Assembly: GCA_903847405.1 (NCBI GenBank)
Contig: CAINDP010000078.1
Coordinates: 1-46,947, forward strand
Length of the DNA: 46,947 nt
Direction: 5' to 3'
Source of the DNA: an uncultured Myxococcales bacterium
GTDB lineage: Bacteria; Myxococcota_A; UBA9042; DTJE01
This document shows positions 38,133 to 46,947 of this stretch, piece by piece. A program made the translations under genes and the position numbers. Numbering within the stretch: the first letter of the stretch is position 1; each line of letters starts with the position of its first letter. The notes beneath the pieces are model-generated. The model did not search any database and was not told the DNA's origin. It saw only the letters and a program-made list of their open reading frames with translations.

Positions 38133-39418
38133 GCGCGACCCCCGCCAATCCCGCCCGCGGGCACCTGCTGCGCTGCGGTCCCGGCGAATCCCTGCTGGAC
38201 GTCGCGAAGTACCAGGCGACGGGCGGCTTCCAGGCGTTGCGCAAGGCCCTGGCGATGCCGCCGGCGGCCCTGATCGACGAGGTCAAGAAGGCCACCATCC
38301 GCGGTCGTGGCGGCGCAGGCTTCCCGGCCGGCACCAAGTGGTCCTTCCTGCCCAAGGACAACCCCAAGCCGCGCTACCTGGTCATCAACGCCGACGAGGG
38401 CGAGCCCGGGACGTTCAAGGATCGCTACTTCCTGGAGCAGGACCCGTTCCCGCTGCTGGAAGGCATCGCCATCAGCGCCTACGCCATCGGCGCCCACACG
38501 GCCTACCTGTACGTCCGCGGCGAATTCGTGCGCGGCATCAAGGTCCTGGAGGACGCGGTCGAGGCCATGCGCAAGGCCGGCGCACTGGGCCGCAGCGTCC
38601 TGGGGTCGCCGTTCAGCCTGGAAATCATCGTCCACCCCGGCGCCGGCGCCTACATCTGCGGCGAGGAATCGGCGCTGCTGGAATCGATCGAAGGCAAGCC
38701 CGGCCGCCCGCGCAACCGCCCGCCGTTCCCCGCCGTGGCGGGCCTGTGGGCGTGCCCGACCATCATCAACAACGTCGAAACCATGGCGTGCGTGCGTCTG
38801 GTCCTGATGCACGGCGCCGACGCCTTCCTGGCGATGGGCCTGCCCAAGGACGGCGGGCCGAAAATCTACGGCCTGTCGGGCCACGTGAAGCGCCCGGGCC
38901 TGTACGAAGCCCCCCTGGGCCTGTCGCTGCGCACGCTGATCTACGACTTCGGCGGCGGCACCATCGACGATCGTCCCATCAAGGGCATCATCCCCGGCGG
39001 TTCGTCCACGCCCGTCCTGGGCCCCGACGCCCTGGACGTCGCCATGGACTTCGAAAGCATCAAGGCCGTGGGCAGCATGCTGGGCACGGCCGCGGCGACG
39101 ATCTTCACCGAGGGCACCTGCCCGGTGGCGGTCCTGCTGCGCATTTCGCGCTTCTACGCCCACGAGTCCTGCGGGCAGTGCACGCCCTGCCGGGACGGCA
39201 CGGGCTGGCTGGAGCGCATCGTCGAGTCCATCGAGCACGGCACCGCCCGCCCGGGGGACTGCGACGTGCTGCTGGCGGCGGCGAACCAGATCATGGGCAA
39301 CACGATCTGCGCCCTGGGCGACGCGGCCGCGCTGCCGGTCATCAGTTTCGTGAACCGGTTCCGGGACGATTTCGAGGCGCACATTGCCGGGAGGGGCTGC
39401 CCGTACGGGGCGGCGTGA
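38129..39418 (+). CDS. nuoF: NADH-quinone oxidoreductase subunit F
   Basis: The 429-residue subunit binds NADH, FMN and the 4Fe-4S cluster N3. Visible are GRGGAGFPAGTKW (NADH/FMN loop), NADEGEPGTFKDR, GAYICGEESALLESIEG and the cluster ligands ESCGQCTPCRDGTGW plus the later cysteine in NTICALGD. The start is TTG within a TTGA overlap with nuoE, supported by GGGAGGT upstream; there is no in-frame ATG near the family N terminus. It normally works with NuoG, whose gene is absent here. Confidence 0.95.
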   Translation: MSATPANPARGHLLRCGPGESLLDVAKYQATGGFQALRKALAMPPAALIDEVKKATIRGRGGAGFPAGTKWSFLPKDNPKPRYLVINADEGEPGTFKDRYFLEQDPFPLLEGIAISAYAIGAHTAYLYVRGEFVRGIKVLEDAVEAMRKAGALGRSVLGSPFSLEIIVHPGAGAYICGEESALLESIEGKPGRPRNRPPFPAVAGLWACPTIINNVETMACVRLVLMHGADAFLAMGLPKDGGPKIYGLSGHVKRPGLYEAPLGLSLRTLIYDFGGGTIDDRPIKGIIPGGSSTPVLGPDALDVAMDFESIKAVGSMLGTAAATIFTEGTCPVAVLLRISRFYAHESCGQCTPCRDGTGWLERIVESIEHGTARPGDCDVLLAAANQIMGNTICALGDAAALPVISFVNRFRDDFEAHIAGRGCPYGAA

Positions 39419-39445
39419 GGCCCCACGGGCTTCCCTGGAGGTTCC

Positions 39446-39982
39446 ATGTCCGCGGAAATGGTGGTGTTCTGGATCCTGGCAGTCGCGTCGGTGCTGGGCG
39501 CCGTGGCCGTCATCCTGCCTCCCTTCGGGCGCAACCCGCTGCACGCCGCCATCGCGCTGCTGGCCACCTTCACCTGCGTGGCAGGCCTGATGGTGCTGCT
39601 GTCGGCGCACCTGGTCGCCGTGCTGCAGGTCCTGGTTTACGCCGGGGCGGTGATGGTCCTGTTCACGTTCATCATCATGCTGCTGAACCTGCGGAAGGAA
39701 GACCTGGTGGGGACCCGCATCACCGCCTGGAAGGTGGTGGGCGTGGCCGCCATGATCGCCCTGAGCATCAAGATGGGCGTGCTGCTGTCCGCGGGCCTGA
39801 ACGGCTTCGACACCGCCGGCGCCGTCGCGACCGTGTCCAGTGACTTCGGCGGCATCCGGTCCGTAGGCAAGGCGCTGCTGACGATCTACCTGGTCCCCTT
39901 CGAGGCGACCTCCCTGCTGCTGCTGGTGGCCATCGTGGGCGCGCTGGTCGTGGCCCGCCGCAAGGACGGAGGTGCCGCATGA
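39446..39982 (+). CDS. nuoJ: NADH-quinone oxidoreductase subunit J
   Basis: The 178-residue membrane subunit has five helices. The third carries the conserved VYAGAVMVLFTFIIMLLNL (pi-bulge region) needed for coupling. It starts after a GGAGG-type site (TGGAGGTTCC) 27 bases beyond nuoF, where nuoG, nuoH and nuoI would lie in the standard order. The stop overlaps nuoK (ATGA). Confidence 0.95.
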   Translation: MSAEMVVFWILAVASVLGAVAVILPPFGRNPLHAAIALLATFTCVAGLMVLLSAHLVAVLQVLVYAGAVMVLFTFIIMLLNLRKEDLVGTRITAWKVVGVAAMIALSIKMGVLLSAGLNGFDTAGAVATVSSDFGGIRSVGKALLTIYLVPFEATSLLLLVAIVGALVVARRKDGGAA

Positions 39983-40287
39983 TGGACGTCCCCGTTTCCT
40001 GGTACGTGATCCTGGCGGTGGCGCTGTTCGGCATCGGGACCGTGGGCGTGTTCACCCGCCGGAACCTGCTGGTCGTGTTGATGTCGCTGGAAATCATGCT
40101 GAACGGCGTGAACCTGGCGCTGCTGGCCTTCGCGCGCCACCATGGCGACGCCCAGGGGCAGGCGGCGGTGTTCATCGTGATGGCGGTGGCCGCGGCCGAG
40201 GTGGCCGTGGGCCTGGCGCTGGCGATTGCGCTGTTCCGGCGGAACGGCTCCGTGGACCTGGACCGGGCCACGCGGATGAAGGGGTAG
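39979..40287 (+). CDS. nuoK: NADH-quinone oxidoreductase subunit K
   Basis: The 102-residue subunit has three membrane helices with the conserved glutamates in LMSLEIMLNGVNLAL and AAAEVAVGLALAIALFR, which form part of the proton path. It starts in an ATGA overlap with nuoJ; GGAGGTGCCGC lies just upstream. Length is typical. Confidence 0.96.
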   Translation: MMDVPVSWYVILAVALFGIGTVGVFTRRNLLVVLMSLEIMLNGVNLALLAFARHHGDAQGQAAVFIVMAVAAAEVAVGLALAIALFRRNGSVDLDRATRMKG

Positions 40288-40290
40288 CCC

Positions 40291-42252
40291 ATGCCGACTC
40301 CGTCCATCGAAACCCTGCTGACCGTGGTCGTGCTGGCGCCCCTGCTGGGGGCGGCCTTCAACGGTTTCCTGTCGGGCGTCCTGGCGCGCCGCACCGTCAG
40401 CATCGTGGGCGTCGGCGCCCCGGTGGTGGCCTTCGCGGCGTCCCTGTGGGCGATCCTGCTGTGGCTGCCGCTGCGGGAATCCCTGCCCGACGCGTCCATC
40501 ACCGCCGTGCTGTTCCCGTGGATCCGCTCCGGGCCCGTCAGCATCGACCTGTCGCTGTACCTGGACCCGCTGTCCGCGCTGATGCTGATGGTCGTGACGG
40601 GCATCGGGTCCCTGATCCACCTGTACAGCGTCGGCTACATGCACGAGGACCCGTCCTACGCCCGGTATTTCAGCCACTTGAACCTGTTCATGTTCGCCAT
40701 GCTGCTGCTGGTCCTGGGCCGCAGCCTGCTGGTGCTGTTCGTGGGCTGGGAGGGCGTGGGGCTGTGCTCCTACCTGCTGATCGGCTTCTGGTTCACGGAC
40801 ATGGACAAGGCGATCGCGGGCAAGAAGGCCTTCATCGTCAACCGCATCGGCGACTTCGGGTTCCTGCTGGCGCTGTTCTTCCTGATGTTCCATCTGAACG
40901 GCAGCCTGGACGTCCCGACGCTGAAGGCGGCGGTGGCGGACCCGACCTCGGTGTTCAACTCCGACAACGCCATGGTGACGCTGGTCACGCTGCTGCTGTT
41001 CGTGGGCGCCATGGGCAAGTCGGCCCAGATCCCGCTGTATGTCTGGCTGCCCGACGCGATGGCGGGCCCGACGCCGGTGTCCGCGCTGATCCACGCCGCG
41101 ACGATGGTCACGGCCGGCGTGTACATGATCGCCCGCCTGAACTTCCTGTACGTGCTGGCGCCGGTGTCCATGGCGGTGGTCGCGTCGGTCGGCGCGGCGA
41201 CGGCCATCTTCGCGGCGTCCATCGGCCTGGTGCAGAACGACATCAAGAAGGTCCTGGCGTACTCGACCGTCAGCCAGTTGGGATACATGATCCTGGGCGT
41301 TGGCGTCGGGGCGTTCGGCGCGGGCGTGTTCCACCTGATGACCCACGCGTTCTTCAAGGCCTGCCTGTTCCTGGGCGCCGGCAGCGTCATCCACGCGATG
41401 GCGGGCCAGCAGGACATCCAGAAGATGGGCGGGCTGGCGAAAAAGATGCCCATCACGCGCTGGACGTTCCTGGTGGCGACCATGGCCATCGCGGGCGTGC
41501 CGCTGCTGTCGGGCTTCTTCAGCAAGGACGAAATCCTGTTCAAGGCGCTGACCTACCGGCACGCGTCGGGCGTCGTGCCCGAGTGGCTGAACATCGTGTG
41601 GTTCGCGCTGGCCCTGGGCGCGGCGCTGATGACGGCCCTGTACATGTTCCGCCTGTACTTCCTGACGTTCAGCGGCGAGCAGCGGGACCACCACGCGCAT
41701 CCCCACGAGTCCCCGGCGACCATGACGATCCCGCTGATCGTGCTGGCGACGGGGGCGGCGCTGGTGGGCTACGTGGGCCTGCCGATCCCGTCGCTGAACC
41801 TGTGGGAGCACTTCCTGGCGCCGGTCTTCGGCGGGTCCGAGGAAGCGATCCTGGCGACGGGCAGCCACGGGCTGGAACTGGGCCTGATGGGCGTTTCGTC
41901 GCTGGTGGCGTTCACCGGCATCGGGCTGGCGTGGTGGATGTACCGCGGTTCGGGCCGCGACGTGCCCGCGCGCCTGGCGACGTCGTTCGCCGGGCTGCAC
42001 AAGGTGCTGTGGAACAAGTACTGGGTGGACGAGGCGTACGACCTGGCGATCGTGCGGCCCCTGAAGGCGATCGCCCACTACACCTGGAAATGGATCGACG
42101 CCGGCCTGGTGGACGGCGTGCTGGTGAACGGCCCGGCGCGGGTCATTTCGGCCGTGGGCGGCGTGGGCCGACGGCTGGCGACCGGCGACGTGCAGGCGTA
42201 CGCGGCGGCCCTGGCCGTGGGCCTGGCCGTCATCGTGTTCCTGTTCATGTGA
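40291..42252 (+). CDS. nuoL: NADH-quinone oxidoreductase subunit L
   Basis: The 653-residue antiporter-like proton-pumping subunit has Proton_antipo_N/M signatures: FVGWEGVGLCSYLLIGFW, LPDAMAGPTPVSALIHAATMVTAGVYMIAR and the key lysine helix VQNDIKKVLAYSTVSQLGYM. The long C-terminal amphipathic helix characteristic of NuoL follows (the VDEAYD...KAIAHYTWKWIDAGLVDG region). It starts three bases after nuoK. It is complete. Confidence 0.97.
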   Translation: MPTPSIETLLTVVVLAPLLGAAFNGFLSGVLARRTVSIVGVGAPVVAFAASLWAILLWLPLRESLPDASITAVLFPWIRSGPVSIDLSLYLDPLSALMLMVVTGIGSLIHLYSVGYMHEDPSYARYFSHLNLFMFAMLLLVLGRSLLVLFVGWEGVGLCSYLLIGFWFTDMDKAIAGKKAFIVNRIGDFGFLLALFFLMFHLNGSLDVPTLKAAVADPTSVFNSDNAMVTLVTLLLFVGAMGKSAQIPLYVWLPDAMAGPTPVSALIHAATMVTAGVYMIARLNFLYVLAPVSMAVVASVGAATAIFAASIGLVQNDIKKVLAYSTVSQLGYMILGVGVGAFGAGVFHLMTHAFFKACLFLGAGSVIHAMAGQQDIQKMGGLAKKMPITRWTFLVATMAIAGVPLLSGFFSKDEILFKALTYRHASGVVPEWLNIVWFALALGAALMTALYMFRLYFLTFSGEQRDHHAHPHESPATMTIPLIVLATGAALVGYVGLPIPSLNLWEHFLAPVFGGSEEAILATGSHGLELGLMGVSSLVAFTGIGLAWWMYRGSGRDVPARLATSFAGLHKVLWNKYWVDEAYDLAIVRPLKAIAHYTWKWIDAGLVDGVLVNGPARVISAVGGVGRRLATGDVQAYAAALAVGLAVIVFLFM

Positions 42253-42277
42253 TGTACCCCGGGCCACGGAGCCAACG

Positions 42278-43851
<1,574 letters not shown>

Positions 43852-43855
<4 letters not shown>

Positions 43856-45522
43856 GCGATCTGCTGGCGATTTCCCCCCTGATTGTCTGCGCGGTCACGG
43901 GCCTCCTGGTGATGGCCCTGGACCTGCTGGCCGGCGAGGGGCGCAAGGGATTCCTGGCCTGGGTGACGATGGGCGGGTTCGCGGTGGCGGGCGTCCTGGC
44001 GTACCTGCTGTGGCGCACGCCGGTTGCGCTGACGCACCCGTTCTTTTCGGGCGTGTTCGCGCTGGACCCCCACGGCTGGTTCTTCGCGGAGGTCGTGCTG
44101 CTGTCGGGCGGACTGGCCGCGCTGCTGGCCGCGGATCACAACCCCGAACAGGGCATCCAGGGCGGCGAAACCTACAGCCTCCTGGCGTTTTCGGTGACCG
44201 GCGCGATCCTCCTGGTCGTGGCGACCGACCTGATCACGCTGTTCCTGGGCCTGGAAATCATGAGCCTTTCCCTGTACGTGCTGGCCGCCAGCAAGCCGAC
44301 CTCGGCGTTCTCGGCGGAAGCGGGCATGAAGTACTTCCTGCTGGGCGGCGTGGCCTCGGCGTTCCTGCTGATGGGCGCGGCGTTCCTGTACGGCGCCACC
44401 GGCCACCTGGGCCTGGCGGACATCGTGCGGGTGCTGGCGGCGAAGGGGGCGGACACGGACCCGCTGCTGGTGCAGGGTGCGGTGGTGCTGCTGGTGGTCG
44501 CCCTGGGCTTCAAGGTCGCGGCGGCGCCGTTCCATTTCTGGACTCCCGACGTGTACGAGGGCGCCCCGACGCCGATCACGGCCTTCATGGCCGGCGCGGT
44601 GAAGGCGGCGGCGTTCGCGGTGCTCGCCCGGGTGCTGCTGACGCTGTCCCGGGCGCCGGTCTTCACCGGGCTGGACGTGACCCCCGGCGACCTGCTGCTG
44701 GGGCTGTCGGTGCTGTCGATGATCTTCGGGAACGTGATGGGCGTCGTGCAGACGAACGTCAAGCGCATCCTGGCGTACTCGTCCATCGCCCACGCCGGCT
44801 ACATCCTGCTGGGCGTCTGGGCCACCCAGAACCTGGAAGGAACCCCCGGCGTGCAGACCCTGAACGACGCCGTGCCGTTCTACCTGCTGGCCTACGCGGT
44901 CGCGACGGTGGGGGCCTTCGGCGTGCTGGCCCTGCTGGGCCGCGCGGGCGAGGAGGACATGTCCCTGGACCGGATCGCGGGCCTGGGGCGCCGTCATCCG
45001 GCCCTGGGAGTGGCGCTGCTGGTGTCGGTCCTGTCCCTGGCCGGGCTGCCGCCCCTGGGCGGGTTCCTGGCCAAGTTCAACCTGTTCCGGCAGGTCCTGA
45101 CCGCGAATCCCGGGACCAGCCTTCCCTGGGTGGTCCTGGCGGTGCTGCTCAGCGTCGTGGCCCTGTACTACTACCTGCGCATCATTTTGTACGCTTTCTT
45201 CCGGGAGCCCGAGGGCGAGCCGGTCCCGGCCATCGCCAGCCGGGCGGGCGGCATCGCCCTGGCCGTCACCGTGATCCTGACGCTGGCCCTGGGCGTGGCA
45301 CCCGGCGTGTTCCTGGATGCATCCCACACGGCGGCCCAGGCGACCGTCCTGGCCGCGGACGCCCGACCCGCCCCGGCAGTCCCGGCCCCGGCGGCAAGCG
45401 CTCCGGCACCGCGCCCCCGGGGCGACGCCGATCCCGCCCGCATGCTGCGCAGCTTCCAGACCGGCAGTCGTCGCATGCCCGTCCCGGCTGAGCGCCCCGC
45501 CCCGCCCCCTTCCCGCCCCTAG
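43852..45522 (+). CDS. nuoN: NADH-quinone oxidoreductase subunit N with an Ala/Pro-rich C-terminal tail
   Basis: The 556-residue proton-pumping subunit has LEIMSLSLYVLAA, FHFWTPDVYEGAPTPITAFMAGAVKAAAFAV and VQTNVKRILAYSSIAHAGYILLG. The membrane domain ends near residue 490 (LGVAPGVFLDASH). The remaining ~60 residues are an Ala/Pro/Arg-rich tail (for example PAVPAPAASAPAPRPRGD), absent from typical NuoN proteins of ~480-500 residues. It may be disordered on one face of the membrane. It is the last gene of the operon and is followed by the repeat array. Confidence 0.95.
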
Positions 45523-45550
45523 CAATCGCTTTCCCCGAAAGTGGGGACCG

Positions 45551-45629
45551 AAAATGGGGACAGACACCGATTTTCCGAAATGGGGACAGACACCGATTTC
45601 CAGGAAATGGGGACAGACACCGATTTCCG
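45551..45629 (+). repeat. Three tandem copies of the GGGGACAGACACCGATTT repeat
   Basis: The 18-base core occurs without mismatch at 45556..45573, 45582..45599 and 45609..45626, a period of 26-27 bases. A degenerate partial unit (AAAGTGGGGACCGAAA) precedes it. Confidence 0.9.
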
Positions 45630-45771
45630 GAGGCCGGGGGCCCGCGTCCGTTCTCCAACTCCCGGAATTGCAAGACATGTGCGAACGGGCGGTCGTGTTC
45701 GCTGCGGGAGCGCCTCATGGAATCCGTGGAGAAACCGGGAGTTGCGAGTGGCCCCGGCGGGCCGTGGTCGG

Positions 45772-45796
45772 GGAAATGGTGTCTGTCCCCATTTCC
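45772..45796 (-). repeat. Inverted copy of the GGGGACAGACACC repeat beside the insertion sequence
   Basis: GGAAATGGTGTCTGTCCCC followed by ATTTCC matches the reverse complement of the repeat with one base missing. It faces the three direct copies to its left. Confidence 0.8.
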
Positions 45797-45822
45797 TAAA
45801 AGGGTGACTGTCCCAATGCTGG

Positions 45823-46947
45823 TCACTTAGGCTCGACCGTCCTCTTCGCCCGCGGATACCTGGACGTGCCGGATTTCACGACCCGCGCGTAAGACCGGTC
45901 GGTTCTTCGAGGTGGCAGGGTGAGTAGCTTCAGCTTTTCGCGCAGTTGTGAAAGATGCTTGGGGACGGCCCCCGGGGAGGTGGTGATGGCGGTCCACATC
46001 CATTCATCACAGATCCGGGTCAGGGCCAGCACGAAACTGATCCGGGTAGGCGGGACGCCGACCTCGCGAGCGATGCGAGCCATTTCGAGGCGGACGAGGT
46101 TGTAGGCCAGGAGGACGCCCCAGAGTTCCTGGAGGACGCCTTCCGGCTTCTTGCTGCGCAAGGATTCCATGCGTTCCAGCATGTCCGTCTTGATCTCGCC
46201 GTACCCGAGTTCGATCTCCCAGCGCTCGTGATACATCTGCGCCAGTTCTGACGCGGGGTACAGGTCCGGATCGACCAGGGACGTCAGCAGGAGTTGAGGC
46301 GGGAAGCCTTTCCGCTGGTAGCGCACCGCACGGGCCGTCCAGGTCTTTCCCAGGGACGGGTCCTTCTCTTTCGCCTGCCTACTGACGTTCATCTCGACAA
46401 GGTCGTCGCCAGGCCCCAACGACTTGGTCACCCGGAAGACCGTGTTGCTCTTTGCCCTTGTCAGCCAGTGCCGGTGCCGCCCATCGCGCTCCAGCGGCAC
46501 CAGGACCTGCGGCGTCAGGAAGTTCCGATCGAGAATCGTCAGGGAGTCGTTCGGCACCTGCCGACATAGGTCGGGAGCCAGGCCGAGTTCGTTGGTCATC
46601 GCGTACCCGCCGACTGACGCACCCGCCAGCACATGGGACCGCAAGGCCATCAGACCGAGCACCCGGATGATCGGGTACCCGCTTTCCGCAGCGTTTGGCC
46701 CCCCCTTGTGGCCGCCGAAGGCCAGACGGTTCTCCGGGGAGTCCGCCACCCTCAAACTCGTCCCATCGATCCCGTATATCGCCAGACCGCGCCAGCGCTG
46801 CTCATTCGCCCCCTCCGCCGCCCAGACCGCTCCCGTGTGCTCGAAAAGCCACTTGATCGGTTCCGCACCGAGGCGTTCCCGAGCCGGAGGAATGCTCGCA
46901 GGCGCCACCGTCCTTCCACTCGGCACGGGCAGCGCAAGGTCCAGACA
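45823..46947 (-). mobile_element. IS4-family DDE transposase (5' end outside window)
   Basis: The frame is open to the window end, where it reads CLDLALPVPSGRTVAPASI, so the start lies beyond. Counted from the GTG codon at 46926, the catalytic residues are D54 (IYGIDGTSL), D133 (TILDRNF) and E239, within the IS4 signature Y-2-R-3-E-6-K (YHERWEIELGYGEIK, residues 232-246). IS4 transposases cut and paste their element via DDE chemistry. The C-terminal part is intact with no stop or frameshift, so the copy may be active. The element's left limit is probably just beyond the stop, near 45798..45814, where a motif similar to the local repeats occurs. The other end is not in the window. Confidence 0.9.

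Larger units (their letters stand above)
45523..45822. other. Repeat-rich gap between nuoN and the IS4-type transposase
   Basis: These 300 bases hold three direct repeat-family copies (45551..45629), about 140 bases with no recognised feature, an inverted copy (45772..45796) and an immediately adjoining similar motif at 45798..45814 that may be the end of the insertion sequence. No gene is seen. Confidence 0.6.

Noticed and set aside
45551-45629. Possible CRISPR array
   Set aside because: Three 18-base cores at 26-27 base period leave only 8-9 bases between cores, no unique spacers of normal length, and no cas genes.

Overview
This is a very GC-rich bacterial chromosome segment with third positions almost saturated in G/C. 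It comes most likely from a Myxococcota-type (former deltaproteobacterial) organism. The support is a secreted protein with a MYXO-CTERM-like tail (35765..36400), an ATP synthase operon with both b and b' subunits but no a or c subunit, an alkylglycerone-phosphate-synthase-like FAD protein, and a Gram-negative outer-membrane assembly operon. The placement is inferred from gene content; no rRNA or tRNA gene is visible.

Layout. (1) 1..5297, plus strand: a translationally coupled run of a GT-C-like membrane glycosyltransferase (cut by the window start), a B12-type radical SAM enzyme, a DPM1-like GT2, two ~50-residue single-helix membrane proteins and a NodB-type deacetylase. It resembles the parts list of Arn/Flm-type envelope amino-sugar modification. 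(2) 5294..10101, minus: an outer-membrane barrel-like protein, a YyaL-type thioredoxin-domain protein and an AGPS-like oxidase. (3) 10180..17723, minus: lysS - lolC/E - lolD - bamA - surE - apt, an envelope biogenesis operon. lolD carries an apparent one-base frameshift and is preceded by a tandem ACGT-NN repeat. (4) 18074..19555, minus: an RpoD-like sigma factor. (5) 20070..22883, plus: B12-dependent ribonucleotide reductase behind a promoter with two NrdR boxes. (6) 23141..26828, plus: a FadN-like trifunctional-type beta-oxidation protein and a thiolase. (7) 27031..33011, minus: atpF'-atpF-atpH-atpA-atpG-atpD-atpC, with an in-frame stop near the 3' end of atpF and a short repeat inserted in atpG. 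(8) 33177..35725: divergent mrp and cysteine desulfurase genes, both tied to Fe-S metabolism. (9) 35765..37455, minus: the MYXO-CTERM-like protein and a metallophosphoesterase. (10) 37611..45522, plus: nuoE-F-J-K-L-M-N. (11) 45823..46947, minus: an IS4-type transposase running off the window.

Most of the window is core energy and envelope metabolism: ATP synthase, part of complex I, beta-oxidation that feeds NADH to complex I, ribonucleotide reductase, BAM and Lol. Complex I lacks nuoA-D, G, H and I here, and ATP synthase lacks atpB and atpE, so both complexes must be completed from other loci.

The accessory signal is a family of short repeats with the core GGGGACAGACACCGATTT, present at three intergenic sites. 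One copy set is a perfect 25-bp inverted repeat, and one is a tandem array next to the IS4 transposase, whose downstream end looks like the same motif. The most notable single observations are the atpF nonsense codon with a preserved reading frame behind it, the lolD frameshift beside a nine-unit hexamer repeat, and the envelope glycan cassette at the left edge.
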